NCBI GenBank assembly: GCA_015227615.1 | Contig: JAALGZ010000039.1 | Coordinates: forward strand, 186,001-250,000 | DNA: 64,000 bases | DNA from: Labyrinthula sp. Ha | Taxonomy: Eukaryota > Sar > Bigyra > Labyrinthulida > Labyrinthulaceae | Direction: 5' to 3' | In this document: positions 46,847-57,414 of the stretch, piece by piece | Position numbering within the stretch: the stretch's first letter is position 1 | How the letters are laid out: each line of letters opens with the position of its first letter | Program-made: the position numbers and the translations under genes | The notes under the pieces: model-generated | What the model was told of the DNA's origin: nothing | The model's database searches: none | The model's input: the letters and a program-made list of their open reading frames with translations, nothing else

Positions 46847-49800
46847 TTGTAAATGTTATCCAAGAATTCCTATAAACACAGTATTGCTTTACCAGATATT
46901 CGATTCTTCAAACTAAGTCTGCCCATTCAAGTGCCGCGCAAGGTATTCTGCACCCTAATACCACTCGTTGCAACAGAAATAACCCATAATTGCGTGTAGT
47001 TCCGGATATATAGCAGAGGAATTGAGGAACCTCTAAATCTTGGGAAAGAAAAAAATACTAACCCTCCTTTATTGAAGCAGGTGTTGCCTGGTCTGGAACC
47101 TAGAAAGTTCCTACAGCTCATGAGCCAGCTTGAGGTGACGTACCTTTGGATCATCTGGCTGAATGTTGGTGGCCTTCTTTCTAAAAACTCAAATTACTCA
47201 CACAACTGACAAACTATACAATTACGGTTATTAATATATAGAAAATACAAGAAACCGGGATTCTAGCAACAGAAAACTAGCTAACCCTGGCTCCCCGTTC
47301 CAAGAAAGCGTGACGAGATGTTCTGTCTCAATAGCCTACATGACCGTATGGAACTGTCACTTTTATTAAGACAGAGTCTCTCGGGCACCTGAGGTCTGCG
47401 ACGAGAAGTAGTGACGGGATGTAGATTCAGTGTATAGAGCAGATTAAAACAGTATTATCCAGAGAACAAAAGAACCTATAGCTAAACAAAGATGAAAAGA
47501 ACCTGGACAACTTCCATCATGGCAAGTTAGAGTCAATGTGAGGAGTGAAAAGTTATCTGTATTACATTAAGCAACAAGAACTTGATAGCCATGAAAGGAT
47601 GCAGAAGCCCGTGACAACTATCGGCCAACAATAGAGTATGCAGAAGCAAGTAGTGCCAATGACAGAGCATTGAACTTTTAAAAACCATGATAAATGTACC
47701 TATTAATCTAGACAAATGCAACCAAAAATATAATGGTGCCGGAAAGAACCTACAGGCCTGCACGAAACTCATAACGTGACCACTCTACTTTCTAAACAGT
47801 ACAGCAATGAAACGAAACGACTGGGCAATGAAACCGACACAGCGGCTTTCGAAAGTACCTATCAGTGCAGAAAGTTACCAAAACAATCAGAAAAAGTAAA
47901 TACTAAATAGAGGGTAGGTGACATTGAATATCAGATCCCATGGAACCTTTCCACGAATAGATACAGCTATTTCAAGACAAGGAAAATCATGTTCTCTTTT
48001 CTGGGCCCAAAGGATAAAAAACTAGCAGTTGAAGCTTTAAGGAACTATGTTTTCTTGCACGTGTGCAAGGTTTCAATGGATGAAAATTGACATTTTCACA
48101 TGCAATTCACTTGTTTGAAATTTAAAATACTAAGCACATTAAAATAAATCTTAAATCAACTATGAAAACCAATATCATAGATGAGATCGAAACGTGTTGA
48201 GAAGTTATATTCGAAAAGCAGGAAAGAACGAGAATGAGAAAATGGTCCCCGCAAATAGAGCTTACATTTAGCTGCTGACACTTTAGTCTTGATCACTATT
48301 GCTAAATACGAATCTAGAAGGACGGATATGAGTGAAGATTCCAACCGATCTATTCGGTATATTTCTTGGTTGTTGTAGGTTTACTCATTCATTTGTCACT
48401 CTGATTCTCGGCATCAAATATGAACTTTTAGCCAACAAAATAATCTATGAATCCAATGTTGTTTTCGAAATTATTATTTTTGTATTTTATCATTTAAAGA
48501 GCGCTAAGGTATTGGATACTCCCGTAACATTTTCTTGACAAAATTAAGCTATTAAGATGCATGAATTAACAAAGCAAAATGCAGATACAGTAGACCAGCA
48601 GCAGAAAATATGTTGTTAAGGTTGTTTACAGGGATTCAGTGATTATAGACGATATGACTCCCATATGCAACATCTTATGATTTATTTGTACTATATAGAA
48701 AACCAGGTTGTAGTGGGTTTTTTCTATCTGTATCAGACAGAAAGAGAAATCTGAAAATTGTTTCTGGATCAAGTGAAAAGATTCTTATGAATGTTGTGGC
48801 AATATATAGTCATTCAAAGTGTACAGTTAAGGAATGCATATTCAACTGTTGTGGCTTCCAATTAGTTTTTCCCATGTTACATTATACTTTTGATTTGAGG
48901 AATTAAAATGTGTACGGACTGAATGAAGGTAGTTGTGTATTTGAAAAACCTTTATAACGAGGTATTCTAATTAAGTGTGTAAGGTTTGAACTTTTTTTGA
49001 AAGCAACGGGCTCAACATTTACATGATAACCGTAGAAATATGTGTTCTTGGGAGCTTTATTTCAGAGTTGTTGAAGCAATTCCCTTGACATTCTTCAGTA
49101 AACGCTTCGCTAATTGACACAATATATAGTGTCTCAAGACTGAAAACTGGATTTTGGTATCTCTTAACTCATTGAGTATTGAGTGGACTTTCAAACCTCA
49201 TTCTCGAATCCAACCAGCTGAGATTGGAAATTATGGATGCCTGAGTAGCATTCAATGTACTAGCAATGTATACATAAATATTTAATTTTGGCTAGACGGC
49301 TCATAATTAATCATTAAAGAGTAAAAAGAAGAGAAATGTTCAGCACATTTACTGATCTCCAGTGAAGGCTTCTTCATTACTATTTTAGTCTGATGAGAGA
49401 TGTATCCAATACCGTGGTAGCCCAATTCCTTAACCACACATGGAACACATATTTCCTAAAACTTTCCCTATTAAACAAACAGCAGTTTTGCAGGGAATAT
49501 CTGCAATCTGGTTGTCTTAGATGATATAATACTTCTGTTAAAAAAATTATCCTTTTAGAAGCAGATTCTGAAAGACCTAACATAAGGTTTGAAAGAATGA
49601 AAGAGGCAGAAATTTCCCTAGACGAAAAGCTTCAAAATAAGCGTTTTCTTTAACAAAATTAATTCTTGTACTTGACAGAAAAGATGAATCATTTTGCTAA
49701 CTCCTGCTGATAAATTTACACTTGAAACACATCTTCTTTAGAATTTCGATTCCTATCCATTCCCGGATACTTAGGAACACTTTTACCACAACCTTATTGC

Positions 49801-50569
49801 TAAAATATTGAGGCTGCATATCGTAACTTACCGTTTATTTGACATGATTTGACATATACATACTCGTTAACACTTAATTAACACATAACCTGCAGAACTT
49901 ATAAGCCTGAGGATAAAGACAAACGCTGCAGAGAGTGTTCTTAGTTATTTTTTCAGTACTTGTCAGTATAATATTTTATCCTTATTTATATTTTTAATTT
50001 GTCCATTTTGCATCATATGTCAGTTAACAACATAAAAACAAGATCGAAATAACCTTTTTCTTTCCCAAAGTACGTACAAACCATCTGATACGAGCCGGGA
50101 ATCTATGATATGTAATTATTACTCCTTCAATTATCAACCAAAAACCCTGCTCCAGGTCTCGAAAATAAATTTCAACTGGGATGGAACATAAAAGATTATT
50201 GTCTTATTAAGAATACAGAACCTTTCGGTTCATATTACATCACTATTACAGTATTCTTAACGCAATAACATAAAAGAAAATTAAAAAGAGACGTCTGTGT
50301 TGGTGCTTCGATTCCCAAGCAACACTACAGAGCATGAAGCTCGACACTGCTCCTTTTGAGGTAAATCTTTTATGAACTATATATCAATAACATTGTAGCT
50401 AATAATAATCCAAACATTCGAAAACCTTTATTTTCAAACTCTTTTCTCTGCGCAATTGTTTCAAGAAGTCTGTTTCGGAGGATCAAATGTCGATTCAAGT
50501 TCCACAAGAAAATCTGCAAAGAATGCCCAAAATCGTACCCGTCTGATACATGCTTATAATTTAACCAAA
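46847..50569. other. Gene-poor interval with a motif cluster
   Basis: No gene is supported. The region 47270-47430 carries a motif cluster and is less AT-rich than its surroundings. Nothing else is recognised before the RING gene. Confidence 0.45.
47300..47420. promoter_or_regulatory. Candidate upstream element: CGAGA / TCTCG / TGTTCT motif cluster
   Basis: This stretch contains GTGACGAGATGTTCTGTCTC, AGAGTCTCTCGGG, TGCGACGAGAAG and TGACGGGATG within 120 bp. It lies 460-570 bp upstream of the coiled-coil gene at 46505-46846 (minus strand). Confidence 0.33.
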
Positions 50570-51760
50570 ATGAGTTTGGAGACAGCTGACTCAACAACCC
50601 CAATGCTCTCCTCTCAAACACAGAATGATGCTTCTTCTTATAGCTCAGCAGCATCATCAATTAGCCAGATTAACAATTCCCATCGAACTCAACCCTCTCC
50701 AAATACACTTTCTTTTTGGAACCAACTTGTGTCAAGAATACATCTTCATCAACGAGCTAACTCACTTACTTCGGACAATTCTAGCATATATCAAGATGCT
50801 ATTGAACCGGAAACAACTGATGAAGCAGTTTCAGCAGTAGGTTCTTCTGCTTCTAATGAGGATAACCCCAGCCACGATGGAACAATGGAAGCTAATTATT
50901 TTCTCTGTGGCTTTGTTTACACGTTCTTTGAGGTCATTGTTTCTTCTGCATTGCTTTATTTCAATCCTGGTGATTTTTGTTCAGTAGCTCCTCTCAGTTT
51001 ATGGACCATAATATACATCTGCCAAAATGTGTTATATAATTTTATAGTTGCTTACAAATTCCTTCAAGTTTTTGATGAGTCAGAGCCTCGAGATAGAAGT
51101 AATACGTCCTCACAAAGTTCATACAACGCGTTAGCAGCCTCTGAAACGTCCTCACTCAGATTTGAACATCGTGTTTCTAGGGTCCAGGATAATTACACAC
51201 GGAAGATTTATCATTTTTTGGGCAATTTTAACAAAGTATGGTTAATTGTAGGTGCATTTTGGCTTGCTCAATCTAAATCCGAGTGCCTACAGACAGCTCC
51301 AATCATATACAGGCTAGATGTATTTATAGTAGTGAGCAATTTTTTTGTGGCATTCCTACCTTTTGTGTTGATGTTGCTGCTTTTCCCCATAATTTGCCTT
51401 TGTCTGCCTTGCTTACTGCGCGGTTTGCATCGACTTTCTCGGCGGAACAAACCTAAAGGGGCAAAAGAAGAAGATCTTTCTCGGTTACCTTTAATTACAT
51501 TCAAACAAGGAGTTCTTTCTTCGAAACTTTTCAATTCTCTGCTAAATGAAAAAGAAGAAGATTTAGAAATTGGTCTTTCCAGTAAGCAAGAAGAAATAGA
51601 AGAGGTCTGCGCAATTTGCTTGAATCCCTACAAAGAAGAAGAGCAACTGCGACTTTTATATTGTGAGCATCACTTTCATAAAGATTGCTCTGATGAGTGG
51701 TTGCTTATCAATGCGACTTGTCCAATATGTAGAAAATCTATCTTGAAGAATGGCGAATGA
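50570..51760 (+). CDS. Four-span membrane RING-H2 E3 ubiquitin ligase
   Basis: This gene encodes 396 residues from the ATG at 50570. The open frame extends about 110 bp further upstream but has no earlier ATG. Residues 1-105 are a Ser/Thr/Gln-rich, low-complexity cytosolic region. Four hydrophobic segments follow (about 109-131, 141-165, 219-237, 249-282), with a Ser-rich loop between the second and third. The C-terminus bears a complete RING-H2 finger (347-387): CAIC, then CEHHFHKDC and CPIC, spaced C-x2-C-x14-C-x-H-x2-H-x2-C-x10-C-x2-C. All eight zinc ligands are present. Such proteins pass ubiquitin from an E2 to substrates at endomembranes, and the layout resembles plant multi-span RING-H2 proteins. 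The substrate is unknown. Its stop codon lies 13 bp from that of the convergent NAA50 gene. Confidence 0.88.
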   Translation: MSLETADSTTPMLSSQTQNDASSYSSAASSISQINNSHRTQPSPNTLSFWNQLVSRIHLHQRANSLTSDNSSIYQDAIEPETTDEAVSAVGSSASNEDNPSHDGTMEANYFLCGFVYTFFEVIVSSALLYFNPGDFCSVAPLSLWTIIYICQNVLYNFIVAYKFLQVFDESEPRDRSNTSSQSSYNALAASETSSLRFEHRVSRVQDNYTRKIYHFLGNFNKVWLIVGAFWLAQSKSECLQTAPIIYRLDVFIVVSNFFVAFLPFVLMLLLFPIICLCLPCLLRGLHRLSRRNKPKGAKEEDLSRLPLITFKQGVLSSKLFNSLLNEKEEDLEIGLSSKQEEIEEVCAICLNPYKEEEQLRLLYCEHHFHKDCSDEWLLINATCPICRKSILKNGE

Positions 51761-51773
51761 CGTTTTTGTTGTT

Positions 51774-52299
51774 TTATAGTTTCAACTCCATGAGAAAAGC
51801 TCCGCGAGGCTGTAACTTTACATAAAAGTTATCCTCTGTCTTAACTATTTTAAATCCATTTCTTTCGTAAAAGTTCTTTGCTTCATGGTTCTTGATATGA
51901 ACGTGTAAAATTATCTTGACTTCATCTTGCAAGATCTCAATCAGTTTCTGCATCATACGTTTGCCAATCCCACGGCCTTGAAATTTTGGCTCAACACAAA
52001 CTATACGTAAAACAATGTAATAAGATTACAACTATAAACATATATTCCATTCAAATCTTTTCTTTTATCAAGCAAAATACAACCAACTTTTTTTCCCTTC
52101 ACTTTCACTTCAAAACCTATATTATTTCTAACGGTTACTAGTACCTCCTTCAATTAAACTATCATTTAAACTTGCGAAGCGTTTATAAAATTTATGCTAG
52201 AAATAAAAATAGAGAATAGATCACACTATAAGAGAAGGGTAAACAGCTGTTGTTTAGGCTTTTTATGTATTCTAAGTCAGTAACTTTTTCCAACTTCAT
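51774..52299 (-). CDS. NAA50: N-alpha-acetyltransferase 50 (NAA50/San), three tiny introns
   Basis: Exons run 52299-52225, 52196-52145, 52116-52030 and 52000-51774, giving 146 residues (human NAA50 has 169). The spliced protein starts MKLEKVTDLEYIKSLNNSC, then LPFSYSHKFYKRF, matching human LP/FPVSYNDKFYKDV. The acetyl-CoA loop is KFQGRGIGKRM, fitting the GNAT Q/RxxGxG/A motif. The C-terminal block HVHIKNHEAKNFYERNGFKI matches human HVQISNESAIDFYRKFGFEI. NAA50 acetylates protein N-termini starting with Met, alone or on the NatA complex at the ribosome, and supports sister-chromatid cohesion in animals. The start at 52299 is the first ATG in frame with the first exon. It is divergent from NELF-C/D with only 51 bp between starts, and convergent with the RING gene. 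The shorter length is mostly a missing C-terminal tail. Confidence 0.93.
52001..52029 (-). other. NAA50 intron 3, 29 nt
   Basis: Donor GTAATC, acceptor CGTATAG. Removal joins GIYVYS to CVEPKFQGRGIG in frame. An alternative donor three bases upstream (GTTGTA, 32 nt) would also keep the frame and change one residue. Confidence 0.82.
52117..52144 (-). other. NAA50 intron 2, 28 nt
   Basis: Donor GTACTA, acceptor AATATAG. Removal joins DSLIEG to GFEVKVKGKKVG in phase 1. Retention gives an early stop. Confidence 0.88.
52197..52224 (-). other. NAA50 intron 1, 28 nt
   Basis: Donor GTGATC, pyrimidine-rich middle, acceptor TTCTAG. Removal joins LPFSYS to HKFYKRF in phase 0, exactly the block conserved in human NAA50. 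Confidence 0.9.
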
Positions 52300-52350
52300 C
52301 TAACCGTTTAGTGGGAATATTAACGGCATATCGGTATATCATTGGTTGAA
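52300..52350. promoter_or_regulatory. 51-bp bidirectional promoter between NAA50 and NELF-C/D
   Basis: Only 51 bp separate the two divergent start codons, so both 5' leaders and any shared promoter fit here or run into the partner gene. It contains an inverted pair, CCGTT (52304-52308) and AACGG (52322-52326), within TAACCGTT and TTAACGG. These are matches to the Myb recognition core YAACGG in opposite orientations. A TATA-like GGTATATC follows. Confidence 0.5.
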
Positions 52351-54442
52351 ATGGAGAGAAAAGTTGTTAGGAAAAAGAGCATTGGAGCTCCTTCAACCGA
52401 ACGGATTGCCTCAAGAAAGACGATTGAAGAGTTTTTGGGTACAAAAGATTCAATTTTACATCCTGATGTCCTAGAAAAAATAAGGTTTATACTTTTTTTT
52501 TGCTCATTTTAGTGGTTATGTAGGTGATGACCTGGAAGCTGTTGGAATGGAGAAAATGGTTAATGACGTGGTAAGAATGTTAACGGACAACTTTTATGAC
52601 TCTCCAACAAATCTATCTGTTGCAACAAATTGGTTGAACGAATTGAATTTTCCAGAAGGGTCTTTTGGGAAAGAAAAAGTCGAAGGAGGCTTGAATGAAG
52701 ATTCTGCAGCTATTGAAAAGAGGGTAACAAGTGCCGAAAATTTATTTAAATCAGTTTTGAAGGAAATGCTCGATCATAAGCTATCAGCTGCGGTCTTTGA
52801 AAATCTGACAGAGGAGATGAAAGAGATCCCAAAGGGGATTGTTAGTGTTCTGGAAGATAGATATTGGAGAAAATATCTATTGAATCGAGTCAACAGATTT
52901 TCCAAGGATAAAAAAAATATTTTCCTAAGCCATTGCGTGGGTATATTAAGCAAAGCAGACTTAGAGATTGAACTAAACTCAAGCGCACCAACGACTTTTT
53001 TCGATGTATATATGAACAAAGTCTTTGAGCTAATCAAAAAGATAATTATGTGTGAGGCTGATGGATCCAAAAAGCGACGGCGCCAGGGTAACTTTAAAAT
53101 GTATGAAGATGAGCTTGTACAGTACATAAGTTCATTTGGTTGATTGTAGGTTGGTGTTAAAGACCCAGTGGGGATATTTCATGTTTAATAAATGCGTTTT
53201 ATATTTGGAAGAAAGCGTTGCAACAGAGAAGACTGATAAAAATGAAATTATTAAGCTTGTGCTAAATCGTGTCAAATCTATTTTATATGGTATATCAATA
53301 TTGAATATATAATTTAGAAAACTTATTTATCGCTGGAAACCAAAAAAACAAGAAATTGCGGAGATCTGTGGCTGTCAATCTGACTAATCCTGTAAATGAA
53401 TCAACACTGGGAAAGTTTGAAATATCGGAAGCAGTGCAAGGAGCTTCAGATGCACTTGATGAACTATTCAATGGCACTGTATTTGAGCCAAAATCTCTGA
53501 TAAAACTCTCAAGAGTGTTTGGAGTTGATCCTACTAAGGAAATTTCCGGCAAGATTCAAACGAAATCTTTGCAACTTCAAGTGATTCAACAAGAGCCAGT
53601 TCTCAACTTCTTTGTAAAACTGCTTTTTGCGAACTCTTCACGTACAATTTTAGACTTTATTATTTTTAGATCACATCTGGTTAAATGCGCAAAATCAAGT
53701 AGCATTTGAGGCGCTGTTGAGGATGATTTGTTTGGCAACAGAACAACTTCCGGAAGAGATTGACCCAAATATTTTCTTTGCTGAGCATACGACATGTAAG
53801 CTAATTAGGGAAGCAGTTACTATAACACTTGACTCAAACCTAGTTTCTCTTTCTGGGTTACATATGCAATCTGCTAAGGTGAAGTCTTTGATTTCAATCG
53901 TAAAGCAGAACTCCTTCTGCTCAATTGGCCTGGCTTTCTGGGCTACAGAGACTTACAAGTCATTCAAATTTCAAAACTCCTCTTGTGTGACTACTGGTTT
54001 TAGTTCTCTGATGTCCATTATGAAAGAAGGCTACGATTCTTTTCCGTATCATATGGGATATGTTTTCGACCGGCTCAAGGAATTGTATTTATCTCAATTT
54101 AAGCTGGCTCCTGCAGTGCAGCAAGATCACAAAAGGGCTTTGATAGAGGAAATTTACTTGGTATTTACTAAGGGGCATGTTGAGCCCGTGCTGAATTTCA
54201 TATATGACCTAGCATTGGGGTCATACAAACCCAATGCAAATCCGTTACCTCCGCAACTGCTGCGTCATTTCGTTACCCTTATATTGAAGGCCGTTGCACC
54301 ACCATTTTCTGATTTTTTCAAGAATAAGATGAAGGCTCTTCTTGATACTCCACTATGTAAGAAAGCGTTGAGTGTTAAAACAACCCAAACTGGATTGGTT
54401 AACAAACTTCTGCGAGAGTTTCGAAGTAATAGCATGCTTTGA
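52351..54442 (+). CDS. NELFCD: Negative elongation factor C/D (NELF-C/D, TH1), four 28-nt introns
   Basis: Exons run 52351-52484, 52513-53121, 53150-53289, 53318-53641 and 53670-54442, giving 659 residues (human about 590). The spliced product follows TH1 from end to end. The N-terminal block EEFLGTKDSILHPDVLEKIS matches human TRDYIMEPSIFNTLKRYF. The middle block EAVQGASDALDELFNGTVFE with LNFFVKLLFAN matches PRACQALGAMLSKGAL with LDLFMQSLFKP. The C-terminus LLRHFVTLILKAVAPPFSDF matches LIRYFVTEVLDVIAPPYTSDF, then LLREFRSN against EFIAHCKSN. In NELF this subunit bridges NELF-A and NELF-B and helps pause RNA polymerase II near promoters. The presence of one subunit suggests the organism keeps promoter-proximal pausing. 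A basic stretch (KKRRRQG) near residue 240 could be a nuclear signal. The start at 52351 is the only early ATG in frame. Confidence 0.92.
52485..52512 (+). other. NELF-C/D intron 1, 28 nt
   Basis: Donor GTTTAT, a run of T, acceptor ATTTTAG. Removal joins PDVLEKI to SGYVGDD across a split codon. Confidence 0.85.
53122..53149 (+). other. NELF-C/D intron 2, 28 nt
   Basis: Donor GTACAT, acceptor ATTGTAG. Removal joins YEDELVQ to LVLKTQWGYF. Retention ends the frame at a TGA inside the intron. Confidence 0.85.
53290..53317 (+). other. NELF-C/D intron 3, 28 nt
   Basis: Donor GTATAT, acceptor AATTTAG. Removal joins VKSILY to ENLFIAGNQ through a split GAA codon. Confidence 0.85.
53642..53669 (+). 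other. NELF-C/D intron 4, 28 nt
   Basis: Donor GTACAA, acceptor TTTTTAG. Removal joins LLFANSS to HHIWLNAQNQVAFEALL, restoring the block that aligns with the human DHKHKYIHILAYA region. Confidence 0.88.
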
Positions 54443-55604
54443 AGCTGTTAAAATCATTGTGCTTTGTTGCTGCAGTGTTTTTGCTGCTGGACAGCAGTAT
54501 TATTCGTATCCAAGAAGGAAACTCGAAGTGTTATATAACCTCAATGCAGCTGTTTTGTGGATAAGATAAAGTCTGTTAGTCCTTACGAGATACAGTAACT
54601 GTGATGCTATTGCGGTATGACCTATATTACTAGTATAATAACTGTCATTGTCGTATGTCTAAAACTTGTTGTCAAGCTATTCAGCTATACAGTAAGTGGC
54701 TTCTGTTATTCTATGTGTTATGCAGTCAAAATGGAAAGTGTTCTCAGTTTCTTAACTTTAAATGTTAGATAGATTCATTAAGTGAAACTATTCTCTTTTG
54801 AGGTTGTGGTTTTGTTTTGGTTTCACTCTTGCACATCTTGGTATCAAACCGAGCTCTTAAAAACTCTACAACATGTTTATAAATATGTACAAACTACTGT
54901 CAAAGGCCAAATATACAACATTAATACTTTATATACTTAATACTAACAGGGAAAGCATAATAATCACATTAAAATGTTAAATATGGAGATCTGAAATTTG
55001 GTAAAAGGTTTGATAATGTTTATGTTTACACAAGGTTTAGCTTTTTGTACAACCAAACTCCTTAGTTTTCTTTTTATGAGGAATTAGTTGTTTCTCGGGT
55101 CGCTTCATTTAGGTTCAGTACATCTTGAAGCTGGCAGTGCCTCTATGTTTGTGATATTTATGTCACGCATTCCACAGATGATACCTTCACAAAAATTAGA
55201 ATAAATTTAATTAAAGTAATGTATAACTATCATTTACTTGAGGTGATTTTAAATCCAAGCTCTTCTGATAGCCTTCGGACTCTTTAAATAATTAAGCTAC
55301 TAAGAGGTGTTATCCCACTAGTTCAATCCCATGCAATGTTTGCCTGAAATTCTCAGAGACGCAGTTGATGATGGTGGATGGAACAATTTAACTGTTTCTC
55401 TGGCTGGGCCTAATGGAACATGAGTTCCAAAGTTCTCCTCCAGAAAAAGAAAGTAACGATGGGAATCGATTTTTTACGTTGGCGTAATTCACGCAACTCT
55501 TCCGTCAGGGATTTTAAGTGGATTTTGACGATGTGTACTAGTAAGGGTTTTTCGTGGGATTCCATAAAAGATACCAGTACTTTAACAGCGTAGCCCCAAG
55601 GCCT
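54443..55604. other. Interval without a gene, left flank of the MULE
   Basis: No gene is supported. The first part is the NELF 3' region. The part after about 55300 is less AT-rich and may belong to the MULE, but no terminal inverted repeat could be paired with the right flank. Confidence 0.45.
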
Positions 55605-57178
55605 AGTTCTTCCACCCCAGAATTTCTGAAATCAACAAACGAAGAATTACAAGTATAGAAACACAACTTTCTGCTCCTACCAAAGAGGAAGTGGACCTCC
55701 AAGAACGAAACCAAAGCGAAACAAATGACAGTTGGATCAGTTACAGAGGTTCTACACCAGAAGAGATGTTGGAAGTTGTAAAGAACGTAAGTGCTAACAG
55801 ATTTAGAGTTAAAAAAAAGTCCTCCCACAACTTTTCTGAAGCGGAAACTAAAAGAATCTTTGGATTTAGTAAAAAATTCTTGCGTAGATGTAAATTAAAA
55901 TGTGTGTCTTCTAAAAATTGTACTTTTGAGTTAAACTTTAAGTTTGATCTCAAATTAGGAAAATACATTTTGCAAGTAAAATGCTTAGAACACACAGGAC
56001 ATGAAGTACAAGTAAACAAAAATGAAAGAAAGTTTCTCCCAGACTTAAAACCAGCTGAATTAAGAATGTTAAAGTACCTTGGAGTTGCTGACACTCCCTT
56101 AACATCAGTGGAAGTTGCACTTCATCGGGAATTTCCAGGGATTTAATTTGACAAAGACTTACTAAAGCGTCAATTAAAGAAGGCTAGAGAAGAAGGAAGA
56201 GATTCAGAAGATACTGATATTCAAATTTTAATTAAAACAGGTAAAAGATGCTTAAGTAATGGAGGAAACTTTGAACTTTACTACTCAAATGACACAGAAA
56301 GAAGACCTAGGCTAAAAGGTTTAACATTTTAAGAACAACTACAAGTAAAACCAAAAAATATTAATTCGGAGTCAATACAAATTGACACCACCCACGGTTT
56401 GTCACGCTACATTTTTGTAGCAAAGTTCCCCGTGGGAGTTGATTGCTTCATGAAAAGTGTTAACTTCGGTTGTACAATAATGCAAAACGAGAACCATGAG
56501 GAAGTGATCAGAGGATTTAAGGATCTTGGTCTTGAACACACAGAAGTTATGATGAGCGATGGTTCCTTGGCCTTAGCAAAAGCAGCGAAACTTCTTGGAG
56601 CTGAACATGTGAGATGTGTTAAATATTTTTCTGCATCTTTTTCATCTGGGGGAAAAGGATTAAGAGGTTCCTATGTAAGTGACTTCCTTGATCGTGTCAA
56701 CCAGGCTGTGAGGGAGGACTTTCATACAAATGAAAAACTGGATGCCCATCTTCAGAAGCTAAGCTTTGATTTTCCAGAACTCGAATAACAACAGTTCCTA
56801 AAAAATATTTAAGTACAGAAAGAAAATATATGTTGGACCTATGTAAAAAGAAAAGTAACATTTGGTCATGTTTCTACTCAACGTGTTGAAGGATTTCAGG
56901 CTACATTTAAGGGTAGTGGTCAACTTTCATCTAAACAAAAAAGTTGGGCAATTGGTCAACTAATTAGTTTTCATGAAAAGCAAGTTGTTGATTACACAAA
57001 TTCTACATTAAAAAAGTTGAAAAAACTAATTTCCAAAGGGGAAGATATTTCTGAGGAGGTTGATAAGATGTTGACCAGTGAAATTAAGAAAGTGACTGGA
57101 TGCTACGTTGTTGCTGATAATGGAGACCGGATCTATGTTGTTTCAGAAACAGAGAATGATGTTTCTAGATTATATAAT

Positions 57179-57398
57179 TGTTAAACGTAAGTTTTTATTT
57201 TATTATTTTTAATAGTTAAAATCTGGTTGGTATTTCGTTGAACTTGCTACCTTCCTTTCTCAGAACAAGCAGCTACCTTCCTCACTTAGAACAACTAAAT
57301 ACAACAGAATAGTATTCACTTCAAAACAACTAACCTCTCAACGCAAACAACCCTCACTTCAAACCAAACTAACCTCTCAACGCAAACAACTCTCAACA
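57179..57398 (-). repeat. 3' LTR of the copia element
   Basis: This 220-bp LTR carries an internal direct repeat: the unit CTAACCTCTCAACGCAAACA occurs twice about 38 bp apart. Target duplication ATAAT precedes it. Confidence 0.95.
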
Positions 57399-57414
57399 TA
57401 CAATCCCTGTTCTT

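Noticed and set aside
55300-55345. GTTCAATCCC, resembling a T-loop
   Set aside because: The flanking stems do not pair, so it is not a tRNA.
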